Positions 44,682 through 53,449 of a DNA stretch of 64,000 bases are shown here, one piece after another. The stretch is from Candidatus Oscillochloris fontis (GTDB taxonomy: Bacteria; Chloroflexota; Chloroflexia; Chloroflexales; Chloroflexaceae): NCBI RefSeq assembly GCF_004138135.1, contig NZ_RYFD01000001.1, positions 186,001 through 250,000 of the forward strand, written 5' to 3'. Position numbers and translations under genes: made by a program. The notes beneath the pieces are model-generated. The model did not search any database and was not told the DNA's origin. It saw only the letters and a list, made by a program, of their open reading frames with translations. Numbering within the stretch: the stretch's first letter is position 1; the number at the start of each line of letters is the position of its first letter.

Positions 44682-44744
44682 TGGTCGGCTCCTATTCGAT
44701 AGCCCCCGCGCAGGCCGAAGCCGCAGCGCGGGGGCAGTCACTAC

Positions 44745-46379
44745 TTATTCGGCAGGGAACGCCGCCACAAGATCGGCGGCAACCCGGTTCATATCCTCAA
44801 TCTGACCAGCCTGCGCGGCATAGATCGCGGGCAGACCGAGCGAATTAGCGAGGTTGGGGTCAGTCTGACCGGCCCCAATCGCCCAACTCAGCCCCTCACT
44901 CGCAATCTTGAGCGCGGCGTTACGAGCGTGGATGCGCGCCATGGCCAAGCGGGTTTCGGCACCCAGCGGGATGGCCGGGGTGGGGGTGGCGGCGCGTTCC
45001 GCAAAGATGGCAGCGGTTTCAGCCCACGCCACCATCTCACCGAGGCGGAAGAGGATGTGCTGATTGCGGGTGAGGCGGTCGAGGCGACAGCGCTCCATGA
45101 TCGTCGCCATCGCCCGGATGGCGAGCGCCGCAGTTGCTGCACCCGAGGCCGGATTGGTGGCAGCCAGCGCATCAAGCCGGGTCGCCCAATCCATAAAATA
45201 GGCCCCACGCGACTTCAGGTGGAGCTGCCAGCGGTCGCGGGCAATCGTCCACTCCAAAATCTCCGAGGTACCCTCATAGATACAGGTGATGCGCACATCA
45301 CGCTTAATCTTCTCGACCATGTACTCCTTGGTGTAGCCATAGCCACCCAGCGCCTGGATCGCATCTTCAGCGGCCTTATTGCCACCCTCGGTGGCCATAT
45401 ACTTGGCAATCGCGCCTTCCGTCTGAAGATCAGGCTCACCGGCATCAATCCGAGCGGCGGTCCACTCGATATAGGCACGAGCAGCCTCCAAGCGGATCGC
45501 ATTTGGCACCAGCAACCGATGGGTATACGCCTGCTTGGTCGAGAGCAAGCCACCACCCTGGATGCGGGTCTGGCTATAGCGGATAGCGCGTTCCAGCGCG
45601 GCCCAGCCGCCACCCAACCCAAACGCCGCCACCATCAGACGGGTATAACCGAAGACCGCCTGGGCCTGAGCCAAGCCCTGGCCCTCCACCCCACCAACGA
45701 GGCGGTCAGCATCAACATAGACATCATCAAGGAAGAGCGCGGCGGTATTGGAAGCGCGAATACCGTGCTTATCCTCGTGCTTGCCCTTGACAAAGCCGGG
45801 CGTCTCGCGATCCACCACAAACCAGGAGGGGCCACCGGGGGTATTGGCGAGGATGGTATAGATCACCGCCACGCCACCATTACTGATCCACTGCTTGCGG
45901 CCACTGATCTTATAGCCGACCACCCGGCCATCCTCCACCACCGGCTCAGCCTTGGTCGTCAGCGTACCCAAGTCACTCCCGGCCTGCGGCTCAGTCGCGC
46001 CATAGGCCACCAACATCCCCTCATCGGCGATGCGGCCCATCCAGTGGGCCTTCTGCTCCTCCGTGCCACCCACCGTAATCGGGTCAGTCCCCAAGAACGT
46101 CGCCAACACGCCGGTTGCGATCCCCAGATCAATCCGCGCCATCTGCTCCGACACACGATAGATGTCATACGCCCCGCCACCTAAACCGCCATACTCCTCC
46201 GGGATGAAGAGCAGATGCAACCCGATCTTATTCGGGTCATACAGCTCCTTCAGCACCTCAACCGGAAACTCATCACGCGCATCCAGATCGCGCAAGAACT
46301 CATCGGTGAGTTGTTTCGCGGCGTACTCGCGCAGGGTTGCCAACACCATGTCCAGCGTATCGGTGTCCAGCGTCGTCAT
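44745..46379 (-). CDS. Acyl-CoA dehydrogenase
   Basis: 544 residues. [20 protein letters not shown] opens the N domain; the FAD and substrate region is seen in [20 protein letters not shown] and [40 protein letters not shown], then [18 protein letters not shown] and [18 protein letters not shown], the C-terminal signature. The last 130 residues extend beyond a classic 380-residue enzyme. It is upstream of, and co-directional with, the megasynthase (63 bases), so it may act on the same acyl chain; fatty acid beta-oxidation is the alternative. GGAGGGC precedes ATG 46379. Confidence 0.9.
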   Translation of the reverse strand: MTTLDTDTLDMVLATLREYAAKQLTDEFLRDLDARDEFPVEVLKELYDPNKIGLHLLFIPEEYGGLGGGAYDIYRVSEQMARIDLGIATGVLATFLGTDPITVGGTEEQKAHWMGRIADEGMLVAYGATEPQAGSDLGTLTTKAEPVVEDGRVVGYKISGRKQWISNGGVAVIYTILANTPGGPSWFVVDRETPGFVKGKHEDKHGIRASNTAALFLDDVYVDADRLVGGVEGQGLAQAQAVFGYTRLMVAAFGLGGGWAALERAIRYSQTRIQGGGLLSTKQAYTHRLLVPNAIRLEAARAYIEWTAARIDAGEPDLQTEGAIAKYMATEGGNKAAEDAIQALGGYGYTKEYMVEKIKRDVRITCIYEGTSEILEWTIARDRWQLHLKSRGAYFMDWATRLDALAATNPASGAATAALAIRAMATIMERCRLDRLTRNQHILFRLGEMVAWAETAAIFAERAATPTPAIPLGAETRLAMARIHARNAALKIASEGLSWAIGAGQTDPNLANSLGLPAIYAAQAGQIEDMNRVAADLVAAFPAE

Positions 46380-46800
46380 GGGCGCCCTCCATAATCGGTG
46401 ATGCTTGATGCCTGAGGTCTGAATGCCTGAACCCAACTCTGGCAGCCTCAAGACCCATGCTTCAAGCCTCACTCCTCAAGCATCAATTATCCCGTCGTTG
46501 TCTGCAATCATAATAGCGCATCTACAGCCAGAAAGAAAAGAGTAATTATATTTTGATGCCAGATACTCATTTTGTTGTCGAGTGTCACCTCTTTTGGTAG
46601 TGATAGAATAACAATTGAGCATCATAAAAGGGTGATGGGTACGAAAAGACTTAACGCACTGCGTATACACAGTGCGTTAATGCAGTGCGTTATGTTGGCA
46701 AGTGGGTTGGTGGGGGGGTGAGGTATGTCTCTTGACAAACTCAAAATAGTATGGCACATTTGTTTGTATTAACCAAGGGTGTGTTAGGAGGAAGAAGAAT
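46380..46800. other. 421-base divergent intergenic region
   Basis: Left 100 bases have a long imperfect inverted repeat of GATGCTTGA and CAAGCATC words (46399-46490). The rest is AT-richer and holds the inverted repeat at 46651. A 64-codon minus-strand ORF (46476-46670) has no ribosome binding site and no recognisable protein pattern, so I do not call it. Confidence 0.6.
46651..46692. promoter_or_regulatory. TTAACGCACTG inverted repeat plus third half-site
   Basis: TTAACGCACTG-CGTATACA-CAGTGCGTTAA: perfect 11-base arms, 8-base spacer, followed after two bases by a third half-site CAGTGCGTTA. It lies 109 bases before the methyltransferase start, with TTGACA at 46732. Likely a binding site for a transcription regulator; which one is unknown. 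Confidence 0.6.
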
Positions 46801-47751
46801 ATGGTTGCAAATATTGATTTTGCACTAGATTATCGTTCTGCTACTTTTAAGAATTCGATTGTTATTCATGCGGACTGCTTTGAATGGATGGGGCGCATCC
46901 AGAAAGATTCTGTTCATGCCATCGTAACTGATCCACCCTATGGTGTAAAAGAGTATGATTTTGATCAAATAGAAAAACGTGCGAATGGGAATGGCGGAAT
47001 ATGGCGTATACCTCCTTCCTTCGATGGAAGTAATCGCGCACCGCTTCCCAGATTTACCGCACTCAATCAGAAGGAACGTGCATCGCTCCAGCGTTTCTTT
47101 GTTGAGTGGGGAAAGCTCGCAATGCATGTTCTTTTGCCGGGAGGTCATATCTTTATTGCGACAAATGCCTTTTTATCGCAGATCGTATTTTCATCGCTGG
47201 TGAATAGTGGACTAGAGTTTCGAGGAGAGCTTATTCGTCTTATTCGTACTTTTCGTGGCGGAGATCGACCAAAAAATGCGGAGAATGTATTTCCTGAGGT
47301 ATGCTCTCTTCCAAGGAGCGCCTATGAACCTTGGGGTATTTTTCGGAAACCCTTACCCAAAGGGATGAAAGTAAGTGATTGCCTTCATACATACGGAACA
47401 GGAGGATTACGGCGAATTAGTATGGATCAGCCCTTTACTGATGTCATTGTCAGTGAGCGAACCTCGCATACTGAACGATTAATAGCCGATCATCCTAGTA
47501 TTAAACCCCAATCATTTTTGCGCCAAGTAGTGCATGCTGCTTTACCATTAGGCAAAGGGATTATTCTTGACCCATTTATGGGATCAGGCTCTACCATTGC
47601 AGCATCAGAATCTCAGGGATTACAGAGTATTGGAGTGGAACGGTATATGGATTATTTTAATATGGGGCTGCAAGCTATTCCGAAATTAACAAATTTGTCT
47701 GTAAAAACTGATATTCGACAACTGGATCTACAGGAATTTGCAGAAGATTAA
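46801..47751 (+). CDS. DNA methyltransferase (N6-adenine or N4-cytosine, beta-class order)
   Basis: 316 residues. Catalytic motif IV TDPPYGVKEY near residues 43-52 precedes the SAM-binding motif I ILDPFMGSGSTIAASESQG near 256-274, with QSIGVERY after it, the order of beta-class enzymes such as those of type II systems. DPPY favours adenine-N6. GGAGGAAG precedes the ATG. Base composition and codon use are visibly more AT-rich than in flanking genes, implying acquisition. Paired tail-to-tail with a probable endonuclease (four-base overlap). Confidence 0.92.
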   Translation: MVANIDFALDYRSATFKNSIVIHADCFEWMGRIQKDSVHAIVTDPPYGVKEYDFDQIEKRANGNGGIWRIPPSFDGSNRAPLPRFTALNQKERASLQRFFVEWGKLAMHVLLPGGHIFIATNAFLSQIVFSSLVNSGLEFRGELIRLIRTFRGGDRPKNAENVFPEVCSLPRSAYEPWGIFRKPLPKGMKVSDCLHTYGTGGLRRISMDQPFTDVIVSERTSHTERLIADHPSIKPQSFLRQVVHAALPLGKGIILDPFMGSGSTIAASESQGLQSIGVERYMDYFNMGLQAIPKLTNLSVKTDIRQLDLQEFAED

Positions 47752-48368
47752 TCAGAATAAATCCAGTTCGCAGACATTTTTGAAAATCCAGATGGCATGA
47801 CGCTTGCCGTAATTGTTCGACGGCTATTAGCAGATCTTCCTGAAAAACTCCAATCCTCCTTATGTAATTGCGCTCCTGAAACTGATATGAACTTAAATTT
47901 TTTAGGATCGGTATCTTTAGCTCGATTACTATCAAAGACGAAGACCATCAGCCATACATCTTCTGGGTTATGACCTTGCCAGCCTCGTGTGTATCGTGAC
48001 GCTTTGATCTCAATCCCTTCAGTGCCATGAAGTATATCGTTATCTGTGTAATATCCCACCGGGACGAGATCAGGATGTCCATTATGATGGCGATTTTTAG
48101 TTAGTGTTGGACAATATTTCGGAATAGAAGCGGACATGAATTCGCCCACCATACTACTGAAATTTACTGACATCAGCATTGACTCAAGTCTGAGTATATT
48201 TTTCGTATAAAGCTGATTATTTACAAAACTCAAGAAATCAATAAATTCTTGCATTGTGGATTGTATATGTGCGATTTGAAGGTTGTATGGTAATACTGCG
48301 CTGAGGTTAAATCCGTTTGGGTTTAATGGTGTTGGCGTACATGCTTCCTGCTCTGTCATACTCGGCAT
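47748..48368 (-). CDS. Probable type II restriction endonuclease (PD-(D/E)XK)
   Basis: 206 residues. A plausible active site reads HPDLVPVG then EGIEIKASRYTRGWQGHN (PD...ExK), with GHNPEDVWLMVFVFD as the next strand. Upstream ILRLESMLMSVNFSSMVGEF resembles the start of such enzymes. I recognise no specificity. Convergent with the methyltransferase, AT-rich like it, with GGAG before the ATG at 48368. Being next to a methyltransferase is the main support for its role. Confidence 0.75.
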   Translation of the reverse strand: MPSMTEQEACTPTPLNPNGFNLSAVLPYNLQIAHIQSTMQEFIDFLSFVNNQLYTKNILRLESMLMSVNFSSMVGEFMSASIPKYCPTLTKNRHHNGHPDLVPVGYYTDNDILHGTEGIEIKASRYTRGWQGHNPEDVWLMVFVFDSNRAKDTDPKKFKFISVSGAQLHKEDWSFSGRSANSRRTITASVMPSGFSKMSANWIYSD

Positions 48369-48449
48369 ATAATGACTCCTTACTCAACCTTACCTAACAC
48401 CGCTGGCATGCCCTGATCTCCCAGCATGCCAGCGCTATGTACCACTTTT

Positions 48450-48866
48450 CTACTCCACCCGTGGATCATGCCCCGCCGGGGTGAGCGGCGCAGCTTGGCG
48501 CTGGGTGAAGAGTCGCCAGAGGAGCCACGCTAATAGCCCCAAGCCGGCCAACTTGGCCAGATCGAGCAGCATCCCCACGAGGCCAGCGATCATCCCGAAG
48601 AGTCCCCAGCCCTCATGGGCGCGTGGCATCGCGTGGGGGTTGCCGCGCCCCGGCATCATCTGAGCATCATCGTTCTGGTCGTGCTTCTCTTTGGTGTTCC
48701 CGCGACCTGGATGTTGATCGCTGCGCTCTATCACCATCTGGTTAGTGGTGTTCTCCACCATCTGGCGCACGCCCCGCCAAGAGATGAAATCGTTCAGGCT
48801 AATCAGTAATGCAAGGCAGGAGATTGCTATTGCCAGCCAGCCCTGCCAGTTCCAGTTGCGGTTCAT
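48450..48866 (-). CDS. Two-helix membrane protein of unknown function
   Basis: 138 residues: an N-terminal helix (WQGWLAIAISCLALLISLND), a polar middle rich in His, Asp, Asn and Gly (HPGRGNTKEKHDQNDD), and a second helix pair FGMIAGLVGMLLDLAKLAGL and GLLAWLLWRLF. Not recognised. The start region lies beside a palindromic repeat. Confidence 0.6.
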   Translation of the reverse strand: MNRNWNWQGWLAIAISCLALLISLNDFISWRGVRQMVENTTNQMVIERSDQHPGRGNTKEKHDQNDDAQMMPGRGNPHAMPRAHEGWGLFGMIAGLVGMLLDLAKLAGLGLLAWLLWRLFTQRQAAPLTPAGHDPRVE

Positions 48867-48955
48867 AGGTAGTTCCTATCATTCATGTGGGGGGGCGTGA
48901 TGCCCGCATGCTTGTACACCCATGGTATGGGCAAAATCTTTGCGCATTCGGTTAC

Positions 48956-49026
48956 GTAGGGGCGAAGCATCGCCTGCGGATGTCCCACGGGGGTTGGAAC
49001 CCATGGTGGGCGATGCTTCGCCCCTA
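48956..49026. repeat. GAAGCATCGCC palindromic element, copy 2
   Basis: Arms GTAGGGGCGAAGCATCGCC and GGGCGATGCTTCGCCCCTAC with a GC-rich spacer. In the 257-base gap between two minus-strand genes, which otherwise contains nothing I can identify. Confidence 0.85.
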
Positions 49027-49123
49027 CATGTTCCTGCGCCGCACCCGAACCCCCACCGGAGGTTATATAACCACTCTACCCCTCGGATGTGAAAAGTTGA
49101 TGAAGATCCGGGGTAGGTATGCC

Positions 49124-49858
49124 TTACACGGGCGGCCAGGGCACGTTTGGCCCCGGCCCTAATGGCGGGAAGCAACCCTGGGTGATCAGATCCTCCAGGC
49201 GCTGCTGGAGCGCCCGTACCTCATCGGGGGCGAGGAGGTGGCCCAGGCTGCGCGTTATCTGGGTGTCGCTGGTGAGGTGCTGTTGGAGTAGCCCAAATGA
49301 CTCCAGCACCTCGGCGGGCAGCGGCTCACCGATGAAGTCCCAGAGCACGGTGCGCAACTTGGGTTCGTCATGAAAACAGATGCCGTGGTCAATTGCCCAC
49401 AGGTGGCCATCCAAGCCCTTGAGGGCATGGCCACTCTTGCGGTCGGCGTTGTTGATCAGGGCGTCGAAGGCGCAAAGTTGGCGAATCACCGCCTCATAGC
49501 TACCCTCTTTGAGCATCGTGAAGAGATGCGCCTCTTCGTCATGTTCAATGAAGAGTTGCAGCATCCCCACCCCATACGGCCCCTCGCGCAGCACGGTGGG
49601 CGGCACGAATCCCAAACCGAGCGCCTCGCTCAGTAGGTAGGCCGCTACTTCACGCTGGTAGAGCGTGCCAGAGGGGAAGTCCCACAGCGGCCGCTCGCCC
49701 CGTTGCGGCTTGTAGATGCCGAGCACCTGCATTCCGGCATGTTCCACCACACACAGCAGCGTATAGTTACTGCTGTAGGGCATCGCGGCAACAACTTCCA
49801 TCTCCCCGTGGGTGAGGATGGCGCAGGCATCGCGGGGGTCGAGGAGATGTTCGTCCAT
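49124..49858 (-). CDS. SCO1664 family protein (PI3/PI4-kinase-like fold)
   Basis: 244 residues. NYTLLCVVEHAGMQVLGIYK and PQRGERPLWDFPSGTLYQRE lead to a kinase-like catalytic stretch FDALINNADRKSGHAL and LWAIDHGICFHDEPKLRTVL (DHG in place of DFG), the pattern of the SCO1664 family. Biochemical role unknown. With DUF3090 and a histidine-phosphatase-like protein it forms a trio also conserved in Actinobacteria. GGAG precedes the ATG. Confidence 0.88.
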   Translation of the reverse strand: MDEHLLDPRDACAILTHGEMEVVAAMPYSSNYTLLCVVEHAGMQVLGIYKPQRGERPLWDFPSGTLYQREVAAYLLSEALGLGFVPPTVLREGPYGVGMLQLFIEHDEEAHLFTMLKEGSYEAVIRQLCAFDALINNADRKSGHALKGLDGHLWAIDHGICFHDEPKLRTVLWDFIGEPLPAEVLESFGLLQQHLTSDTQITRSLGHLLAPDEVRALQQRLEDLITQGCFPPLGPGPNVPWPPV

Positions 49859-49868
49859 CCCAGAACTC

Positions 49869-49984
49869 CGTGTAACTTGGGGGAAATAGAAGTCTCATGT
49901 TGACGCCAAGGAGCAAAGGTTCTGACTGGAGTCTATCTTGAAGGCTTGGCGTCAAAACCTGGATGTGAGGAGACGTGTGAACAG
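49869..49984. repeat. MITE-like CTGTTCAC element, copy G
   Basis: Right end GGAGACGTGTGAACAGGTAC is well kept; the left end is degenerate (TGTAACTTGGGGG). Core TTGACGCCAAGGAGCAAAGG against GGCTTGGCGTCAAAA. Inserted within the SCO1664/DUF3090 trio. Confidence 0.75.
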
Positions 49985-50016
49985 GTACAACTCTGTGGCG
50001 CTAAGCTTAAGCTGGG

Positions 50017-50544
50017 CTAGGAACTGAAGATCGGCCCGTGACCGTTGCGTTGGGGGCAGAAGTGGCCACTTGGATCTATCGGGCGGCCACAGTTACCACA
50101 GATCGGGCGGCCCGCCGCTACCACCTGGGCCGCGTGGCTGCTCAGGGCGCGCATCTGCGGGCGCGAGGCGGCGATGCGGGCGCGTAGGGGTTCCTCGTCT
50201 TCTTCGGCAACGCTTTGGAGGAGCAGGATCACCATATCGCGTTCGGTGTCGTAGCCGAGGCCCATCTGCCCGATGCGGAATTCCGGCTCTAGCGGCTCCT
50301 CCAGGCTCATATCGGTGATCAGCATGTCATCGGCGGTGATCAGGCGCGGATTCTTCTCGGCCAAGTTGTCGAGTAACCGCGCTACCGCATCGGCCAACGC
50401 CCGTACCTGTTCCTTCTCGGCCAGCATGGTGATCAGGCGGCTCCCGCGCCGAATCTGCATGTAGAAGAATCGCTGCCCACGGGGGCCGACTGCTCCGGTA
50501 GTAAGCCGCTGTACCGCATCCAAATCAATATGGAAGTCTGACAT
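50017..50544 (-). CDS. DUF3090 family protein
   Basis: 175 residues. RFFYMQIRRGSRLITMLAEK and EKEQVRALADAVARLLDNL, EPEFRIGQMGLGYD and a C-terminal treble-clef-like CGNCGRPIDPSGHFCPQRNG, probably metal-binding. This is the DUF3090 pattern, in actinobacteria linked with the same two partners as here. Two bases separate its start from the phosphatase stop. Function unknown. Confidence 0.9.
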   Translation of the reverse strand: MSDFHIDLDAVQRLTTGAVGPRGQRFFYMQIRRGSRLITMLAEKEQVRALADAVARLLDNLAEKNPRLITADDMLITDMSLEEPLEPEFRIGQMGLGYDTERDMVILLLQSVAEEDEEPLRARIAASRPQMRALSSHAAQVVAAGRPICGNCGRPIDPSGHFCPQRNGHGPIFSS

Positions 50545-50546
50545 AA

Positions 50547-51245
50547 CTACTCTGATTTCTCCGACGTTGGGCCATCTTCAGCGGTGGCCTCGGTTCCGGT
50601 TGTTCCTGGCTCAACGGCATCCGGCACTGCGGGGCGTGGTCGTAGGTGGCCTAGTGAGCCGGTGTCGTTGAAGGCGAGGAGGCGCGGCCCCATCCGCCCA
50701 AACTGGAGGGCGGTAAGCGAGCACGGCTCGATCACTAACCGCTGGAAGAGATCAATATGGATTCCAATGTAGTAGGCAACCGCGAGTTTGATCAGATCGG
50801 CATGTGAGCAGATGCCGATGATCGTTTCAGGATGTTGACTGCGTAGACCATCAATCGCCTGCACCACCCGCATTTGCGCTTCGCCGAGGGTTTCGCCGTT
50901 GGGGAAGCGCGTTCCGCTGGGGTAGAACTGCACCCCTGGCCACAGTTCGTGACGGGCGAGTTCCTTCAGTTCGCCCCCTTGCCATTCACCATAGCGCACT
51001 TCGCCAAGTTGCTCAACCAACCGTAATGGCAGGCTGCGCGGATGCGCTAGGGCACTGGCGGTCTCAACACAGCGCTCCAACGGACTCGTGTAGATCGCGG
51101 CAATCGGTAGATCGCCCAGCCGCTCACTCAGTGCCAACGCCTGTTGCTGGCCCTCGGTATTCAGATGCACTCCGGGCGTCCACCCGGCTAGTCGCCCATG
51201 AACCCAGTCGTTTGTCCCATGCCGTATCAGCAGTACTTGGGTCAC
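50547..51245 (-). CDS. Histidine phosphatase family protein (MSMEG_4193-type)
   Basis: 232 residues. MTQVLLIRHGTNDWVHGRLA carries the RHG catalytic motif with the phosphorylated histidine; a second His lies in GICSHADLIKLAVAYYIGIH, and SPLERCVETA is the usual arginine segment. It is a phosphomutase/phosphatase with no assigned substrate. First gene of the trio, with about 40 extra C-terminal residues rich in Glu, Thr and Pro. Confidence 0.9.
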   Translation of the reverse strand: MTQVLLIRHGTNDWVHGRLAGWTPGVHLNTEGQQQALALSERLGDLPIAAIYTSPLERCVETASALAHPRSLPLRLVEQLGEVRYGEWQGGELKELARHELWPGVQFYPSGTRFPNGETLGEAQMRVVQAIDGLRSQHPETIIGICSHADLIKLAVAYYIGIHIDLFQRLVIEPCSLTALQFGRMGPRLLAFNDTGSLGHLRPRPAVPDAVEPGTTGTEATAEDGPTSEKSE

Positions 51246-51323
51246 GGTTGGCTCCTTCGCTCCCGAACATCTCTATTTTGGCAATACCGCATACGTAACG
51301 CTGTGATCTGCTCTACTGCCTAT

Positions 51324-51364
51324 TTTGTTATGGTTTGGCGGCAAAGCCGCCAAACCATAACAAA
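51324..51364. repeat. GGCGGC-AAA-GCCGCC hairpin, copy 3
   Basis: Nineteen-base arms TTTGTTATGGTTTGGCGGC and complement around AAA, followed by GGTTCGGGGCTGCACCCCAA, a second small hairpin as at 13735. In the divergent spacer between 51245 and 51466. Confidence 0.8.
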
Positions 51365-51465
51365 GATCAAGGTTCGGGGCTGCACCCCAAAGTTGGTACC
51401 CTTATGCTTCCATTCAGATCCATGATACCATATTTGTTGGGCGATTTTTGATATAATGGAGACCT

Positions 51466-52437
51466 ATGCTCCACAGCCCTGATCACCACGATATCCATTT
51501 CTCCTTCCCCCACGGGCTGATTCGCCGCCTGCGTCGCTTACGCTTTGGCTCCAATTGGTTGTGGGCGGGTGGGCTGGCTGCGTTGTTCGCCGTTCTCACC
51601 ATTCTGTATGGCGGATGGCGTGCGTTACTGGCGCTATTTGCAGCCGCAGGTGCGACGATCCTCTATGCGTTGCATATCGAGCCGACCTGTCCGCATTTGG
51701 AGCGCCGTGATCTCTTCTTCCCCAACTTGCCGCCGGGTTTAGAGGGTTTGCGGATTGGCCACCTGAGCGATCTCCATATTGGCCACCGTTTTGCCGCGCA
51801 GAATACGCGCTGGGCGGTGGCCCAGATGCTCCGCGAGCAGCCCGATCTGCTGGTGATCACCGGCGATCTGGTGAGTTATGCGCGTAATATCGTCGATCTG
51901 CCCGATCTGCTGCGCCCGCTTCACGCTCCCCTAGGCGTCTTTGCGGTGCCCGGCAACCATGATCGCTGGGAGGGGTTGGAGGAGATCGTCGCTGCCATCC
52001 AGCCCCTGGGGATCGAGTTTCTGATCAACCAGCAGCGCCGCCTTACGTGGCGCGGAACCGAACTGACCCTGGCGGGGGTTGATGATGCCTGGAATGGTCA
52101 GATGGATCTCGTGGCGGCGCTGGCGGATACCCCGCAGAATCAGTTCAGCATCCTGCTCTGCCACCTGCCCGATATGCTCGAAGCAGCATCGGCGCGGGGT
52201 GTCGATCTGCAACTCTCCGGGCATACCCACGGTGGCCACGTCCATCTTCCCTGGCTCGGCTCGCTGGTGCTGCCGCGCCACGGCTGGCGCTACCCCATCG
52301 GCCATGCCCGCTATGCCCACACCCAGATCTATGTCAGTCGCGGGCTGGGTGGCCTCCCCTTGCGTTTTGGGTGCCGCCCGGAGGCGACGATCCTGACCTT
52401 GCGGCGTCAGCCGTTCACCTCTTCGCGCACCACATAG
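51466..52437 (+). CDS. Metallophosphoesterase, membrane-anchored
   Basis: 323 residues. Two hydrophobic stretches near residues 30-65 anchor it. The phosphoesterase motifs are complete: RIGHLSDLHIGH (D-x-H), VITGDLV (GD), VPGNHDRW (GNHD), LLCHLPDM, and SGHTHGGHVHLPW. Family members hydrolyse phosphomonoesters or nucleotides (YkuE-like lipid-associated UDP-diacylglucosamine hydrolase is one possibility). TATAAT and GGAG lie close before the ATG. Its 3' end overlaps the convergent glycosyltransferase by 31 bases. Confidence 0.9.
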   Translation: MLHSPDHHDIHFSFPHGLIRRLRRLRFGSNWLWAGGLAALFAVLTILYGGWRALLALFAAAGATILYALHIEPTCPHLERRDLFFPNLPPGLEGLRIGHLSDLHIGHRFAAQNTRWAVAQMLREQPDLLVITGDLVSYARNIVDLPDLLRPLHAPLGVFAVPGNHDRWEGLEEIVAAIQPLGIEFLINQQRRLTWRGTELTLAGVDDAWNGQMDLVAALADTPQNQFSILLCHLPDMLEAASARGVDLQLSGHTHGGHVHLPWLGSLVLPRHGWRYPIGHARYAHTQIYVSRGLGGLPLRFGCRPEATILTLRRQPFTSSRTT

Positions 52438-53390
52438 ATCGGCTTTTTCTGGGTCTCGTAATAGGTGCGCATGATCAATTCGCCCATGAGCCCGATCCCA
52501 ATGAACTGCACGCCCAGGATGATCAGCAGGACACCCAGGAGCAGCAGTGGCCGCGAACCAATATCGGCATCATAGAGCAGCTTGATGAAGGTCAGATAGA
52601 AGCTGATCGCGAAGCCGATGAGGATGGAGAGCAAACCCCACAGCCCGAAGATCTGCATGGGGCGGGTGGAGTAGGAGAGTAGGAAGCGCACCGTGATCAG
52701 ATCGAGCAGTACGCGGATGGTGCGGCTGATCCCATACTTGGACGTGCCATAGCGGCGCGCTTCGTGATGCACCGGCATTTCGGTCACGGCCACACCCTGC
52801 CACGAGGCGACAGCGGGGATGAAGCGGTGCAATTCACCGTAGAGGTTGATGTTCTTGACGACCTCGCTACGGTAGACCTTGAGCGAGCATCCGTAGTCGT
52901 GGAGGTAGACCCCCGTCACCCACGAGATGAGCCGGTTGGCGATCATCGAGGGCAGTTTGCGGTTGATGAAGGCATCTTGGCGGCGTGCCCGCCATCCACT
53001 GACCACATCAAAGCCCTCTTCGGCGCGCGCCATCAGTTGCGGGATGTCACGCGGGTCGTTTTGCAGATCAGCATCAATGGTGACAATGTACTCGCCCTGG
53101 GCGCGGTCGAAACCGGCGGCAAAGGCGGCGGTTTGGCCGAAGTTGCGCCGGAAGCGTACCACGCGCAGGCGCGGGTCGCTGCTGGCCAGATCGCGCAGCA
53201 GGGCGAAGCTCTGATCGCGTGACCCATCATCCACCGCGATGATCTCGTAGGGTTGGTTGTAGGCTGTCAGCACCTCGCTCAAACGGGTGTAGAGGTACGG
53301 AATGCTCTCTTCTTCGTTGTAGATCGGGACGACAATCGAGAGCAATAGATGCTCGGTGGTGTGGGCGATATTTGTTGTAGCAACAGGCAT
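52407..53390 (-). CDS. Glycosyltransferase family 2, DPM1/GtrB-like
   Basis: 327 residues. LSIVVPIYNEEESIPYLYTR, IIAVDDGSRDQSFALLRDLA, FGQTAAFAAGFDRAQGEYIV and TIDADLQNDP (DxD) are the GT2 core; two C-terminal helices (IFGLWGLLSILIGFAISFYL, LLLLGVLLIILGVQFIGIGL) are typical of polyprenyl-phosphate glycosyltransferases such as GtrB. It would make a polyprenyl-phosphate sugar for envelope glycosylation. MPVATTN (53390, AGGAAC upstream) is preferred over the upstream ATG at 53453. Confidence 0.88.
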   Translation of the reverse strand: MPVATTNIAHTTEHLLLSIVVPIYNEEESIPYLYTRLSEVLTAYNQPYEIIAVDDGSRDQSFALLRDLASSDPRLRVVRFRRNFGQTAAFAAGFDRAQGEYIVTIDADLQNDPRDIPQLMARAEEGFDVVSGWRARRQDAFINRKLPSMIANRLISWVTGVYLHDYGCSLKVYRSEVVKNINLYGELHRFIPAVASWQGVAVTEMPVHHEARRYGTSKYGISRTIRVLLDLITVRFLLSYSTRPMQIFGLWGLLSILIGFAISFYLTFIKLLYDADIGSRPLLLLGVLLIILGVQFIGIGLMGELIMRTYYETQKKPIYVVREEVNG

Positions 53391-53449
53391 GAATGTTCCT
53401 GTATAGGTCTGATTGACTTGGGCTATTGTACGCAAAAGGTGGATGGTTG

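Noticed and set aside
40308-44702. Long plus-strand ORFs of 484 and 589 codons opposite the megasynthase
   Set aside because: They are the reverse complement of strongly supported KS and AT domains; the high GC of codon third positions leaves antisense frames open. Their translations show no domain pattern.
46476-46670. 64-codon minus-strand ORF as a possible controller gene of the restriction-modification system
   Set aside because: No ribosome binding site, no helix-turn-helix pattern, and it runs through the inverted repeat.
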